NCBI RefSeq assembly: GCF_031143425.1
Contig: NC_090445.1
Span: forward strand, 1,574,836,049-1,574,900,048
Direction: 5' to 3'
Length of the DNA: 64,000 bases
From: Pleurodeles waltl
Lineage: Eukaryota > Chordata > Amphibia > Caudata > Salamandridae
Shown here: in pieces, positions 45,260 to 55,699 of the stretch
How the letters are laid out: each line of letters begins with the position of its first letter
Position numbering within the stretch: position 1 is the stretch's first letter
The notes under the pieces: generated by a model
The model's input: the letters and a program-made list of their open reading frames with translations, nothing else
What the model was told of the DNA's origin: nothing
Database searches by the model: none
Made by a program: the position numbers and the translations under genes

Positions 45260-45489
45260 TCTGTGTATCTGGTACTCGATTTTTTTCTATTTGGTGTATT
45301 TGCCTGATTATAGGAAATAAAAGAGGGCAGTGAGCCGGGAGACACACAAAGGGGGTTTAGCAGACCCACTGAATGTTTTTGCTATTGACCATGTGGTAAT
45401 TATGATTTTCAGGACACAGAATAGTTCAATTTGCCCATGACAAGAACAGTGAATTTATAGTATCTTACAATATTTTATAGGAAGCAAAT
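45260..45489. repeat. 230-bp direct repeat, copy 1
   Basis: This block (TCTGTGTATCTGGTACTCG through TATTTTATAGGAAGCAAAT) recurs at 48802-49029 with about 95% identity by eye. It has no coding content. Confidence 0.9.
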
Positions 45490-45493
45490 GTTT

Positions 45494-45697
45494 CTGTCAA
45501 TGAGAGACAATTCAATCAAAAATGATGGCCCACATCAAACTTTTAAAACGTTTTTGCATTTTGCTTTCTTGAAAACAAAATCCAAAACTGGAATTTTGTT
45601 TTTAAAAAAGGCAAAAAGTAATGACCCTCTCACCATAGGAGTCATCTTCAATGGTGCAAGTGTCATTATTTATTTTTTACCTTCCGTCAACACCATA
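45494..45697. repeat. Repeat X, left part, split by a solo LTR
   Basis: The phrases CTGTCAATGAG, CAATTCAATCAAAAATGA and GTCATCTTCAATGGTGCAAG recur at 52232-52525. Its right end (ATGTTTTAAAGACAAT) lies beyond the LTR at 48574-48590. The family is unknown to me. Confidence 0.75.
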
Positions 45698-46179
45698 TGT
45701 TGGACTTTTATGCTTATGTCGGGTCATCCCCAATCTTTTTGCCTCCTACCTCCTATTTTTTCTGACCTGTTGCTGTTGGCTTTTGAACTCTGAGCACTTT
45801 ACCACTGCTAACCAGTGCTAAAGTGCATATGCTCTCTGTGTAAGATTGAATGTAATTGGTTTATCCATGATTGGCATATTTGATTTACAAGTAAGTCACT
45901 AGTAAAGTGCACTAGAGGTGCCAGGGCCTGGAAATTAAATGCTACTAGTGGGCCTGCAGCACTGGTTGTGCCACCCACATAAGTAGCTCGCTCTGTAATC
46001 ATGTCTCAGACCTGCCACTGCAGTGTCTGTGTGTGCAGTTTTAACTGTATATTTGACTTGGCAAGTGTACCCACTTGCCAGGCCTAAACCTTCCCTTTTC
46101 TTACATGTAAGGCACCCCAAGGTAGGCCCTAGGTAGCCCCAAGGGCAGGGTACAGTGCATGGTTAAGATAGGACATATA

Positions 46180-46808
46180 GGGGGTCATTCCGACCCTGGC
46201 GGTCCATGACCGCCAGGGCCGGGGACCGCAGAAGCACCGCCAATAGGCTGGCGGTGCTTCCTGGGCCATTCTGACCGCGGCGGTAAAGCCGCGGTCAGAA
46301 AAGGGCAACCGGCGGTTTCCCGCCGGTTTCCCCCTGGCCCAAGGAATCCGCCATGGCGGCGCTGCTTGCAGCGCCGCCATGGGAATTCCGACCCCCTTCC
46401 CGCCATCCTGGTCCTGGCGGTAAATACCGCCAGGAACAGGATGGCGGGAACGGGTGTCGTGGGGCCCCTGGGGGCCCCTGCACTGCCCATGCCACTGGCA
46501 TGGGCAGTGCAGGGGCCCCCTAACAGGGCCCCACAAAGATTTTCAGTGTCTGCTTTGCAGACACTGAAAATCGCGACGGGTGCCACTGCACCCGTCGCAC
46601 CCCTTCAACTCCGCCGGCTCCATTCGGAGCCAGCTTCATTGTTGAAGGGGCTTTCCCGCTGGGCCGGTGGGCGACCTTCTGGCGGTCGCCCGCCGGCCCA
46701 GCGGGAAAGTCAGAATGACCGCCGCGGTCATTTGACCGCGGTACGGTCTTCTGGCGGTTCCCGCCAGGCGGGCGGCTTCCGCCACCCGCCGGGGTCGGAA
46801 TGACCCCC
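46180..46808. mobile_element. 629-bp GC-rich Harbinger-like MITE nested in the LTR
   Basis: Ends are GGGGGTCATTCCGACCCTGG and CCGGGGTCGGAATGACCCCC, flanked by ATA on both sides. The LTRs at 20306 and 36206 lack it at this point. The interior is a series of GC-rich inverted pairs, including CACTGCCCATGCCACTGGCA with its complement and ACCGCGGCGGTAAAGCCGCGG. It is far richer in CpG than its surroundings. Several open frames cross it in both directions but reflect composition. Confidence 0.9.
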
Positions 46809-47379
46809 ATAGTGATGTGTTTTACATGTCCTGACAGTAAAATATTGCTAAATTCGTTTTTCACTGTTGCAAGGCCCGTCCCTCTCATAGGTTAATATAG
46901 GGGCTACCTTTAAATCTGATTAAAGTGTAGATTCCCTTTGAGAGCGGATGGACATGTGGAGTTTGGGGTCTCTGAGCTCGCAATTTAAAAATACATCTTT
47001 TAGTAAAGTTGATTTTAAGATTGTGTGTTTGAAAATGCCACTTTTAGAAAGTGAGCATTTTCTTGCTTATATCATTTCTGTGACTCTGCCTGTTTGTGGA
47101 TTCCCTGTCTAGGTCAGTTTGACAGTTGGGCTGGTTGCACCTCACACTAGACAGTGACACAAAGGGAGCTGGGGTGTAGTCTGCATATCCTGATGAGCCA
47201 TCTGTGCTAGGAGGGAGGGGAGAAGTGGTCACTTACACCTGAAAGGGCTGTGCCTGTCCTCACACAATGCAGTCTCCAACCCCCTGGTGAGTGTCTAGGG
47301 CCTGGCCTGGGCAAGGCAGGATTTCACATTCAAGAGAGACTTTGCTTTGAAGTATGCCTACTTCAAAGGAGAAATTGGG

Positions 47380-47387
47380 TATAAGAA
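47380..47387 (+). promoter_or_regulatory. LTR TATA box
   Basis: TATAAGAA lies at the position equivalent to the TATAAAAA at 21324 in the related LTR. Confidence 0.55.
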
Positions 47388-48571
47388 GGGCACCCAAACC
47401 CACAGCCTTTAGAAACACTTCTGGAAACAAGAGGAACCTCAGCCTGGAGAAGTACTGAAGAGCTGAGGAAGAAGAGCTGCCCTGCCTGTGACTGTGCTTT
47501 GTGGAGCTATCCTGCAGTTGCGGCTTCTCCCAGAGTAAGAGGGCAAAGACTGGACTTTGTGTGCCTTCCATCTTGAGAAGAAATCTCCAAGGGCTTGATT
47601 TACAGCTTGCCTCTTGTTTGAAGTCTCAGGGACAGCAAAGAATTCTCTCTGCCAGCACCTGGAGTCTCTGGAGAGACTCCTACTGTGCCCTATGGTGCAC
47701 ATCCAGTTCCTGGGACCCTGAAAGGAGAAGCTGGCAGCCTAAGAGGAAGAAACCCACACACAGAGCGCTGTGCGGGAAAAAGATTGACGCGACTCCGATC
47801 TGCGGCTGTAGAAACAACACGCCGCTGGCTCCGCAGCTGAAAATCGACGCTCGCCGGAAATGCGACCGAAGAATTGACGAACGGAGCAGGAGAAACAATG
47901 CGCAGCATCGCTGACGGAGGCTGGAAGATCGCAACCCACGGCGGGGTTTTCGGATCATCGTGCAGCTGGATTTCTGACACGAACCATCGTTGTGCGTGCA
48001 AAAACAACGCAAGGCCTGCCTGGACCCGTGTGTACACCGAATCGCTGCATCGCTCTCCTGCGGAGAGAAGAACCGACGCACGCCGACTTGACAGAAGGGG
48101 GAAACGACGCAAGGTCTCGCTCATGAGTGATATTGATGCACCGCACACACTTTTTGACGCACACCCGCCCGTGCGGGGTTATTTTTGACGCGCACCAGGT
48201 AAATTTTCACGCTAGAAGCGCTAACGTGTGTTTAAAACTACTTAAAGACTCTTTTTGATTTTTTATTGATAACTTGACTTGTGTATTGTGGATTTTTGTA
48301 GTTTTAGTCTTGTTCTGTTTAGATAAATATTTCCTATTTTTCTAAACCTGTGTTGTGTCATTTTGTAGTGTTTTCATTAAGTTACTGTGTGTGTTTTGGT
48401 ACAAATACTTTACACCTAGCACTCTGAAGTTAAGCCTACTGGCTCTGGCAAGCTACCAAGGGGGTAAGCAGGGGTTCGCTCAGGGTGATTCTCTTTTACC
48501 CTGACTAGAGTGAGGGTGCTTGCTTGAACAGGGGGTAACCTGACTGTCAACCAAAGACCCCATTTCTAACA

Positions 48572-48677
48572 CCATGTTTTAAAGACAATCATTTCATTGC
48601 CATTTTATTTTTTTACGTGCGGCTTGCTGCGGGTGGTGGGGCGACACTCCCCCGACCTTGTGGAGAAACTGCAGCTG
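48572..48677. mobile_element. Repeat X right end joined to right part of hAT-like element
   Basis: The first bases complete repeat X (ATGTTTTAAAGACAAT). Then ATTTCATTGCCATTTTATTTTT is the complement of the hairpin arm at 45236-45257, followed by a terminal region with CGACACTCCCCC and CTGCAGCTG similar to the hAT-like 3' ends. The insertion of repeat X, with the 230-bp repeat, therefore appears to have entered the loop of the hairpin. Confidence 0.55.
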
Positions 48678-48801
48678 ATGTTCACCTAAAAACTCCTTCA
48701 AGTTAGGTAGCAATACTAGTAGAGTTCTTTCCTGTGACACGTCACTGCTGACATTACTGACCTAGACACTTTACAAGGATACTGAGGGTGAAAGATTGGG
48801 G

Positions 48802-49029
48802 TCTGTGTATCTGTTACTCGATTTTTTCTATTTGGTGTATTTGCCTGATTAGAGAAACTAAAGAGGGCAGTGAGACGGGAGACACACAAAGGTGGTTTAG
48901 CAGACCAACTGAATGTTTTTGCTGTTGACCATGTGGTAATCATGATTTTCAGGACACAGAATAGTTCAATTTGCCCACGACAAGAACAGTGAATTTATAG
49001 CATCTTACAATATTTTATAAGAAGCAAAT
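48802..49029. repeat. 230-bp direct repeat, copy 2
   Basis: Counterpart of 45260-45489. It lies outside the hAT-like element, whereas copy 1 is inside its hairpin. Confidence 0.9.
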
Positions 49030-50521
49030 CTTCTACCATATTTCAGTTGACATGCAAAAGCATCTGACACTGCTCTGAAAAAACATATAGTTGGATCCAT
49101 TCAAGGTCACAACAGCACTCTGCTCTTCATAAAACAAGGTACTACTCAATGACAAGACATAGCACACTTAACCAACACACACCCAACACCCCACAGCCAG
49201 TCTTGTTTAATGGACAGTGTGGAATCCTAACAAGACCCCACTATCAACTCGCTCAGGCACATGCTTCAAGCCAGGTAAAGCAGACACTAGTCTTTGAACT
49301 GGTAAAGACATCCAGTTACAGACACCAAACAGCACTAATCTTTACAACCCACCTACAGCTAAACATACACACCAAAGCACCAAGCTAATGGTGATCCATC
49401 GCAATCTATCAGAGAAAACACTCCAGCCTTTGGTGGATTGCTTGACAACAGGGTGTGAAAGTTGCCCAATGGAGCTCCGTAGCCACTTTAATGGCAATAT
49501 AGCATTATACTCACCTCTCAGCCTAAGGCAGCACAGTTAAATACCACAAGTGTTTGTACTTCCACCACTGTAAGTTGAGTTCACTTGTCCGCAAGTTTCT
49601 TAAGCAGCTCTTCCATTGGGCACATATAAAAGTACTATAATATGCTATCCATTGAGGCAACTGCTGAGCGTGCCACATTAAACAATCACAAAGACAGACC
49701 ATCACTTACTGGAGACATGTTTTCATGAACGAAGTGGAACAAACGAGGAGATAGGAAGGAGAGAAAGAAGTTAGTGAAAGAGTGCGAGAAGCTGTGTGGG
49801 CAGAGAGCTGTCAATTCTCCCCAGGAAGGAAATGCTAGCCACACACTCCCTCCTGATGCAGACTGCACAAAGCTGCCCTGTGAGCTGTACACTGTGAGGC
49901 TGTGAGGTGAGGGATGGGAGAGGCAGCCTGCACAGATGTGGGCACGGCGGGGGAGGGGCTGTCAGTGCAAACCCGGACTCTCACGGGGATTTAGGGGCGC
50001 TGCCATGCCCTCATCATTTTCTGCCACCAGAATGGAATAAACTTGATTAGGGTAAACACCTTGCCAGCAGCAGCAGAGAAGAATTGGCCTCCAAATCTAC
50101 TCAGGTTTATTTAGCCTTCGGACACCTACAATTCTAACCTGTTTCAAAAACTCTTCAATGTAATCGCCGAGCATTTTCCCCTGGTATATTTCGGTAGGTT
50201 TGATCTGACAAAATTGACCAGGAGAAAATTGTGACGTGTATAACTCCTGGGAAATACCTCATGTGGAAAACTCTGCATAGGTCAGAATGTCAGTCCCTGT
50301 GGAGACAGATTTAAGCCTCAATCACCTTGGAATCGGGGCCTCAGTGAGTTTCAGCCTAGGTTCTACGTTCTTGTGGTTTGAAATGTTCTCTTTGTAAAAG
50401 TACTTAGAGTGAGGAAGAGCTGTAATAAATAAAATAAATTGTGAAAACTAAATTGAGTCACTGAGCAGGTAAAGTAAAAAAAAAAAAAAAAAAACATTCG
50501 CCAAGGAAAATAAGGTATTTA
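49030..50521. other. Unassigned 1.5 kb with a poly-A run
   Basis: A modestly GC-rich patch lies at about 49860-50000 (GGCGGGGGAGGGGCTG), and a 19-base A run lies at about 50475-50493, just before the palindromic MITE. No gene model is supported. Confidence 0.4.
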
Positions 50522-50676
50522 GGCCCGTATTTATACTTTTTATCGCCGCAATTGCGCCACTTTTTGACGCAAAAACATCGCACAGTTACAAAATGCAATG
50601 GTATTTTGTAAGTTTGCGCCGTTTTTGCATCAAAAAGCGGCGCAATTGCGGCGCTAAAAAAGTATAAATATGGGCC
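50522..50676. mobile_element. 155-bp palindromic MITE with TTA duplication
   Basis: It belongs to the same family as 13381-13536 (GGCCCGTATTTATAC... ends) and is flanked by TTA on both sides (50519-50521 and 50677-50679). The arms have about ten differences and small indels, so it is older than the other copy. The TTTTTGACGCAAAAA core of the arm hairpin is still visible. Confidence 0.9.
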
Positions 50677-50779
50677 TTAATTTGAAGGAACTATTCTCAG
50701 GGGAGGAAGGAGCACAACACGCTAGGTACAATTACGTGTTTTATGAAAACTGTCAACAGTGGAAAACATGTATATTAGC

Positions 50780-51110
50780 CAGTGGCGGCTCCTCCATTAT
50801 GGTGGGGGAAGGGCATTCGGGATGACGGTGACAAGGGGAGTGCACTGTGCACTTCCCTCAGTGCGCATGTGTGTTTGGCTGGCCAAACCCACATGCACAT
50901 TGTGCTCTCTCCAGCCTAGCAATGCGTTGCCGGGCTGGATAGGGCAGGCACAGGGTCCCAGTCTGCCTGGGAGCTCCCTGGCTGGGCGCTCTCAGCCAAT
51001 CCTGATGCTGCTCTGAGCAGTGTCACGATTGGCGCAGGGCATGCTGGGAGCCTGTGCCTGCCTTCTGAGGAGACGGAGGATCGGCGGCACGGTGTGCAGG
51101 TAAGTTTTTT
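50780..51110. mobile_element. hAT-like element, 5' end only
   Basis: It starts CAGTGGCGGCTCCTCC, the cleanest version of this family's terminus. It continues through the family's GTGTTTGGCTGGCC, AGGCACAGGGTCCCAG and CCAATCCTGATGC phrases, as in 9191-9653. The characteristic 3' hairpin and end are missing, so the copy is truncated near 51110. Confidence 0.7.
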
Positions 51111-52231
51111 TTCTATGTTTTTCTTTTGGGTATGAGCCATAATATGCAGATTCAGTGTTCACTGTATTGAATTTCATATATTTTGCCCTTTTCCAGTCCT
51201 TTTACCATTAACAAACTTTGACAAGGATAACCTCCCGAAATCTTTCAAAGGAATGCAGCAGGTGGCTAATAATTATCACCATTTTTATTTTGATCCTGTG
51301 GATCATGATGAGATCAAAAAATTACAGCCAGCATATTGCCTCTTTCAAACTGGCCCATCCGGCAGAACAGAGTACCAGACTGCCTGATCAGCTAGTTCAA
51401 TTCTGCACAATTGAAAATCTAATCCCTGTGCAAACTCCTTTCTGGAAACAGATTAGAATTCAACCCCAGCTTGTAATCAGGGGAGTTTATGGAACAAATA
51501 CTTACATATCTGCCAAGTGCCTCCATGTCATTTGTAACATCATTGATAGTCAGTCCTGGCTCTTATGCTGAAAGCAGTTGGTATACTAAACGTTTAAAGC
51601 AAAACTACGGGTCCCAGAATGCAATGTGCATTTGACTACAAAGAAATGACTGGTTGGAAGTTTCAGAGATGGAGCAGCATCACCAGGCAGCTAAGCACAT
51701 ACGCAAAGAAAACCCTTGATATGGAGTCTTCTGGTAACTGACAAACAGTCCGCCGAAGGACCCAAACAGAAAAGATGGCATGACCTTTTCCGCTTATGGA
51801 CATTGGAAGCAGGGCTACAGGGTTCATGGACTGATGCTTCCCCTGCTAGGTGGCTGATGCACGTTAGCATGCATAGGCTCCGTCCAAATTACTTGTGCAC
51901 TGAGGGAACCCCTCATTCCCTCATGCTATGAGAGAGGGAACATGTTTACGGACTCAGTGAAATTGCCTTCTCACTGACTTTCAATTGAATTTAAGGCCTC
52001 TCGGAGGCACGGAGTCAACATGGTTCAATATATGTGAAGAACTACTTAAAATCTGCGAGTAAAGCATACCCAGAGCCTGATCTAGAGTGTGGAGTATGAT
52101 AATTATTCCATCAGGACATTAGACTACCATAACCTGTCACCCTCACAGAGTACCCATACTCCACGTTTAAAGATGTCCACTGGGCCTGCGGATACCTCTA
52201 GTCATTGGCAGGAACTGTCACCACAGTGGTT
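51111..52231. other. Unassigned 1.1 kb
   Basis: A 117-aa open frame (51218-51571 plus) has no domain I recognise. No terminal repeats are seen. Confidence 0.4.
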
Positions 52232-52525
52232 CCTGTCAATGAGTTAAGAGATTGAGAAACAATTCAATCAAAAATGACGGCCCCATCAAACTTTGGGGAT
52301 TTTGTTTTTAAAAAAGCAAAAACTAATGACCTTCTAGGCGTCATCTTTAATGGTGCAAGAGTCATTATCTATTTTTTACCTTTCATCACCACCATGTTTT
52401 AAAGACAATATTTTGATTTTGCTTTTAATAAAGCAAAAACTAATGTCTCTCTAGGAGTCATCTTCAATGTTGAAAGTGTCATTATTATATTTTACCTTTC
52501 ATCACCACCATGTTTTAAAGACAAT
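52232..52525. repeat. Repeat X, one full and one partial copy in tandem
   Basis: The first unit begins CTGTCAATGAG and ends ATGTTTTAAAGACAAT. A second, shorter unit repeats its right two thirds with a 117-bp offset (AAGCAAAAACTAATG at about 52315 and 52432). These are the uninterrupted versions of the target of the LTR at 45698. Confidence 0.8.
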
Positions 52526-52929
52526 GTTTGGATAGTGATCTGATGATGACTAGGAAAAGGTTTGAGTGAGTAGACTTGTGGGAGCATTGGCCATTTGCAG
52601 TGGGACAAGGTGTATCAGTAAGTTATGTGTTAAGCAAAACATATTTGAGTCCACAGGTGAGACTGTGTGATGACAATTTCAGAAATTCACTGAGCCACTG
52701 AGGGAGATAGACAGAAGACTCCTGCTTACCAGGCACAAATCATGAAAGTCCTGCCATGAATAGGTTTGTACAGGTGGGACATCTGAGGCCTGAGGGCTGG
52801 GATGTTAGTGCTGCACGGAGTCTAGGCATTCACGGATGCAGATGGGCTTGCCTTACCAAGAAATACCCTGTTACAAGCATCTGTACCTCTCAAGAACATA
52901 ATTGTGCTCATGGTGGAATGTGGAGAATT
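52526..52929. other. Unassigned; may include distal integrase remnant
   Basis: The minus strand could continue the integrase core of the following element, but no conserved residues are readable. Confidence 0.3.
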
Positions 52930-55130
52930 AACAACTGTATACTTCTGCTGCAAAGACAAACAAAACTGTCCTAAACTGTTAGTAGTAATCTATTTCCATG
53001 GATTATCTGGCATGACGATGCTGTTAAGTGATGTTTTCTTAATTTGCCAGTGTATGTTAGACCACAAACATTCATGATTCATTTTGATGTGTTACTCCAA
53101 CATACAATCAATCCCTGGCCACAAAAATGACTCCTAAAAATTGTCTCTGAATCAGTAATATCTAGATGTTCTTCATGAGCTGTTTTTATCAATGTGTACT
53201 TTAATGATTGGGGTGATACAAACAAACAACCCCTAAGAATAGAGGGCCGTATTATGAGTTTGGCGGCTGGGAACACTCGTCTGCCAAGTTCTAGACAGAG
53301 TGGTCGCCGCCATGCTGGTGACCTCCCCTCTGGCCCCATTAAGACTTTCTCACTGGGCTGACCGTCAGCCCAGCGGGAAAGTGTCAACAGCATTGTCCCT
53401 GGCTCATATTAGAGCCGGCTGCAATGCTGCTGCACGCAAGGGGCACCAGCACCCTCGAAATGTGCACTGTCTGCACAACAGACTGTGCTCATTTCAAGGG
53501 TGCTGGGCAGGGAGGCTCCTGCACTGCCCATACCACAAGCCTGGGCAGTTCTGGAGCCCCCCCGTGGACCCCTGTTCTCCACAAGCCTTTTCATGGCGGT
53601 GGTACCTCCATGAAAAGGCTAGTGAAGAACAAGGTTGTAATCAGCAGGGCGGCGCTGCGTTCAGCACTGCCTGGCTGATTAGAACCTGCACCCACCATCA
53701 GCCCATCGGGATCACAGATCCTGGAGAGGATGGCGGTAGGTTGTTGGGTCTGTCTGCCAACCTCGTAATTTGGTGGTCGGACCGCTGCAACCGCGGCGGT
53801 CTGACTGCCAGGACCGCCAATGTCGAAATCGAGCCCTAACTCTACGCTTACTTTGGAAGCTACTTCATGAAAACATATTAACATTCCTGACCTCCCTTTA
53901 TAATTTCCTGACTGTTATGTATTCCTAACTTCAATCAACTCCTGATATTGCTTATGCCTCTGACATTCTTCCATCCAATACCCGGGTATATAACCTTAGA
54001 GTACACCTTAATGGAATCAATGCATCAACTACTCATTCATCAGGGAACATTTATTTGTCATTCTCATAGGTGAAATCACTAAATGGTAATCTTGAAAGAG
54101 AGTCTGCCCTGGCATTTACACTATTCGGAATTTACTCATTTTTAAAATCAAATTCCTTTAAGCAAGATATTACTTTAATTAATCTGGAGGAGGCCTTACC
54201 AACCCCTTTCTCCCATTAAAAAACACAAGTAGATTTTTGTCAGTGCAATATTTGATTTCTTTACCCCAGATATGTTTTCAACTGGTTGACAACCCAAACA
54301 GACACCAACACCTCTCTTTTGATTGTGTTGTAATTGACTTCTGCTCATTTTAGTATTCTAGACAGGAAAGCAATGGTCAATTCCCTCACCACTTATCCTT
54401 TGAAATAAAACTGCTCCCAATCCACTGGCACTCACATAAACAATTACTCTACATAAATACCCGCGAGCATGAGGTTTAAAAGTATCATCTTTGACAATCA
54501 ACTCTTTAACTTCCTGGAAAGATCTAGTTTATTTACGCCCCACACAAATTTGTATTTTTTCCTCCATAATTTCCTTTAAAGTTTTTCTATCATATCAAAG
54601 CTGCAGAAGGAAGAAGGATAGTATTTGCTCAAACCCAGAAACCATCTCAATGTATATTTATCAAAGGTTTTAGGTACTTCGCTTATCACTTTTAATAAAT
54701 ATCCAGTTGGTTGAACACTTTGATCTACGATCGATTACCGAAGCAGTCCACTTCCTTGAATTTACAATTGTTCCTATGAACCATCATAAGAATGCAAAAT
54801 ACTAGATGTTAAATATTATTATGTTGGTCTGAACTTGGAGCAAGAAATTAAAATATTATCGTGATGTATTAAGATCCCTGTTATGTCCTTAGAATGTGTG
54901 TCCTATAACTTTGGAAAAGTGCTTGCAACCAGTGGAAGCCCAAAGGTAATCTAAGGTATTTGAATGCACCAATAGGACTTATAAAGGTAGTCATATGTTG
55001 TGGTGTTCAGTTAATTGTACCTGATGGTAGGCCACTTTTATGACAATAGCACTGAAAAATTTAGCATTCGTCTATTCTGCTAACATGTCCTGTATCTTCA
55101 TCAGAGGGTGACAATCAGCATTCGGGGGAG
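52930..55130 (-). pseudogene. Ty3/gypsy pol relic (RT, RNase H, integrase), split by a MITE
   Basis: Reading the minus strand from 55130 down, the order is that of gypsy pol. RT motifs come first: AKFFSAIVIKVAYHQVQL near 55060-55010, then a GAFKYLRLPLGF-like block and a decayed DD box near 54860. FLGLSKYY near 54630 is the family's FLGLxxYY. RNase H follows: SASGLGAVLFQ at about 54400-54440 (family DASxxGxGAVL, with the Asp lost) and an NYNTIKREVL-like segment. After the MITE (53244-53836), TAHEEHLDI at about 53157-53190 keeps the H-x3-H of the integrase zinc-binding domain. MPDNPWK near 53000 matches the start of the integrase core. Stops and frameshifts are frequent. No gag or LTR is attached. 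It is in the opposite orientation to the gag-pro element at 18 kb and looks older. Confidence 0.8.
53244..53836. mobile_element. 593-bp MITE inserted in gypsy pol
   Basis: Ends are GGGCCGTATTATGAGTTTGG and CCAATGTCGAAATCGAGCCC, an inverted pair with several mismatches, with GGCGG/CCGCC just inside. Internal inverted pairs include GCAGTGCAGGAGCC-type arms around 53515-53560 and CTTTTCATGG...CCATGAAAAG. Gypsy RNase H and integrase motifs flank it in the right order. The 3-bp duplication is not clear. Confidence 0.75.
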
Positions 55131-55699
55131 CTCTTGATGGCAAACCCTGGTTTCAGGCAGAGGAGGTAAATGTCCAAGAGTTAAATTGGGGAGGAGTACG
55201 AAAGCAGCAACAAATGTGCTGCAATGGGTATGGACAGCCAGGATAACTGCTCCAAGGGATCCCTCCAGGAGTGAGAGAAGAGTAGTCTGTTTGTGCTGTG
55301 GTTACAGACAACAATGGTAAGTGGCCTTTTAAATTGAGCTTGTTTGTTTATTCTCTTTTTTGTCAATGTGTCCCAAATTATTTTTTAAACAAAGTGGTTG
55401 GAGTGGTTCTGTAGCGTCAGTCAGGGAAAAGTGTGTCTTTTTTTCCGGAATTTCACATGGTTAAATATCCTTCTTGTCTTTGCTGGGCGTTCCATCGTTT
55501 TTGCAGCTTATACAACGAATGAGGTTCCACCATTGTTGTATGTCTTGTAGGGGAAATGGATAGAGGAGGGGGTAGGGTAGGGTAGTATTTAGGGAACGCA
55601 TCTGGCTACGAGATCCATTGAAGCACTGGAGAACTGGGGTGATGCATCCCCCTGGGTGAAGGTATAGTAGCTATATTGCTGTAGTGTTTTTGATTATTT
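55131..55699. other. Unassigned junction between two relics
   Basis: The left part may be the upstream end of the gypsy pol and the right part the downstream end of the LINE, but neither is readable. Confidence 0.3.

Larger units (their letters stand above)
45698..48571 (+). mobile_element. Solo LTR (2874 bp including a nested MITE)
   Basis: It begins TGTTGGAC and ends CCCCATTTCTAACA. The flanks are CCATA and CCATG, a 5-bp duplication with one change. Uninterrupted copies of the target (ACCACCATGTTTTAAAG) survive at 52388 and 52505, which proves the borders. The sequence is close to the LTR at 20306 except for the nested MITE (46180-46808) and a different CpG-rich middle (47750-48200). A TATA box (TATAAGAA) is at 47380-47387. 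No coding region is attached, so it is a solo LTR. Confidence 0.88.

Noticed and set aside
46129..46888. Several 120-145-aa open frames on both strands
   Set aside because: All fall in the GC-rich palindromic MITE, where stop codons are rare by composition.
47501..48188. Open frames of 104-152 aa on both strands
   Set aside because: They sit in the CpG-rich leader of a solo LTR and have no recognisable domain.
53300..53839. 179-aa plus-strand open frame
   Set aside because: It coincides with the MITE inserted in the gypsy relic and contains no domain.
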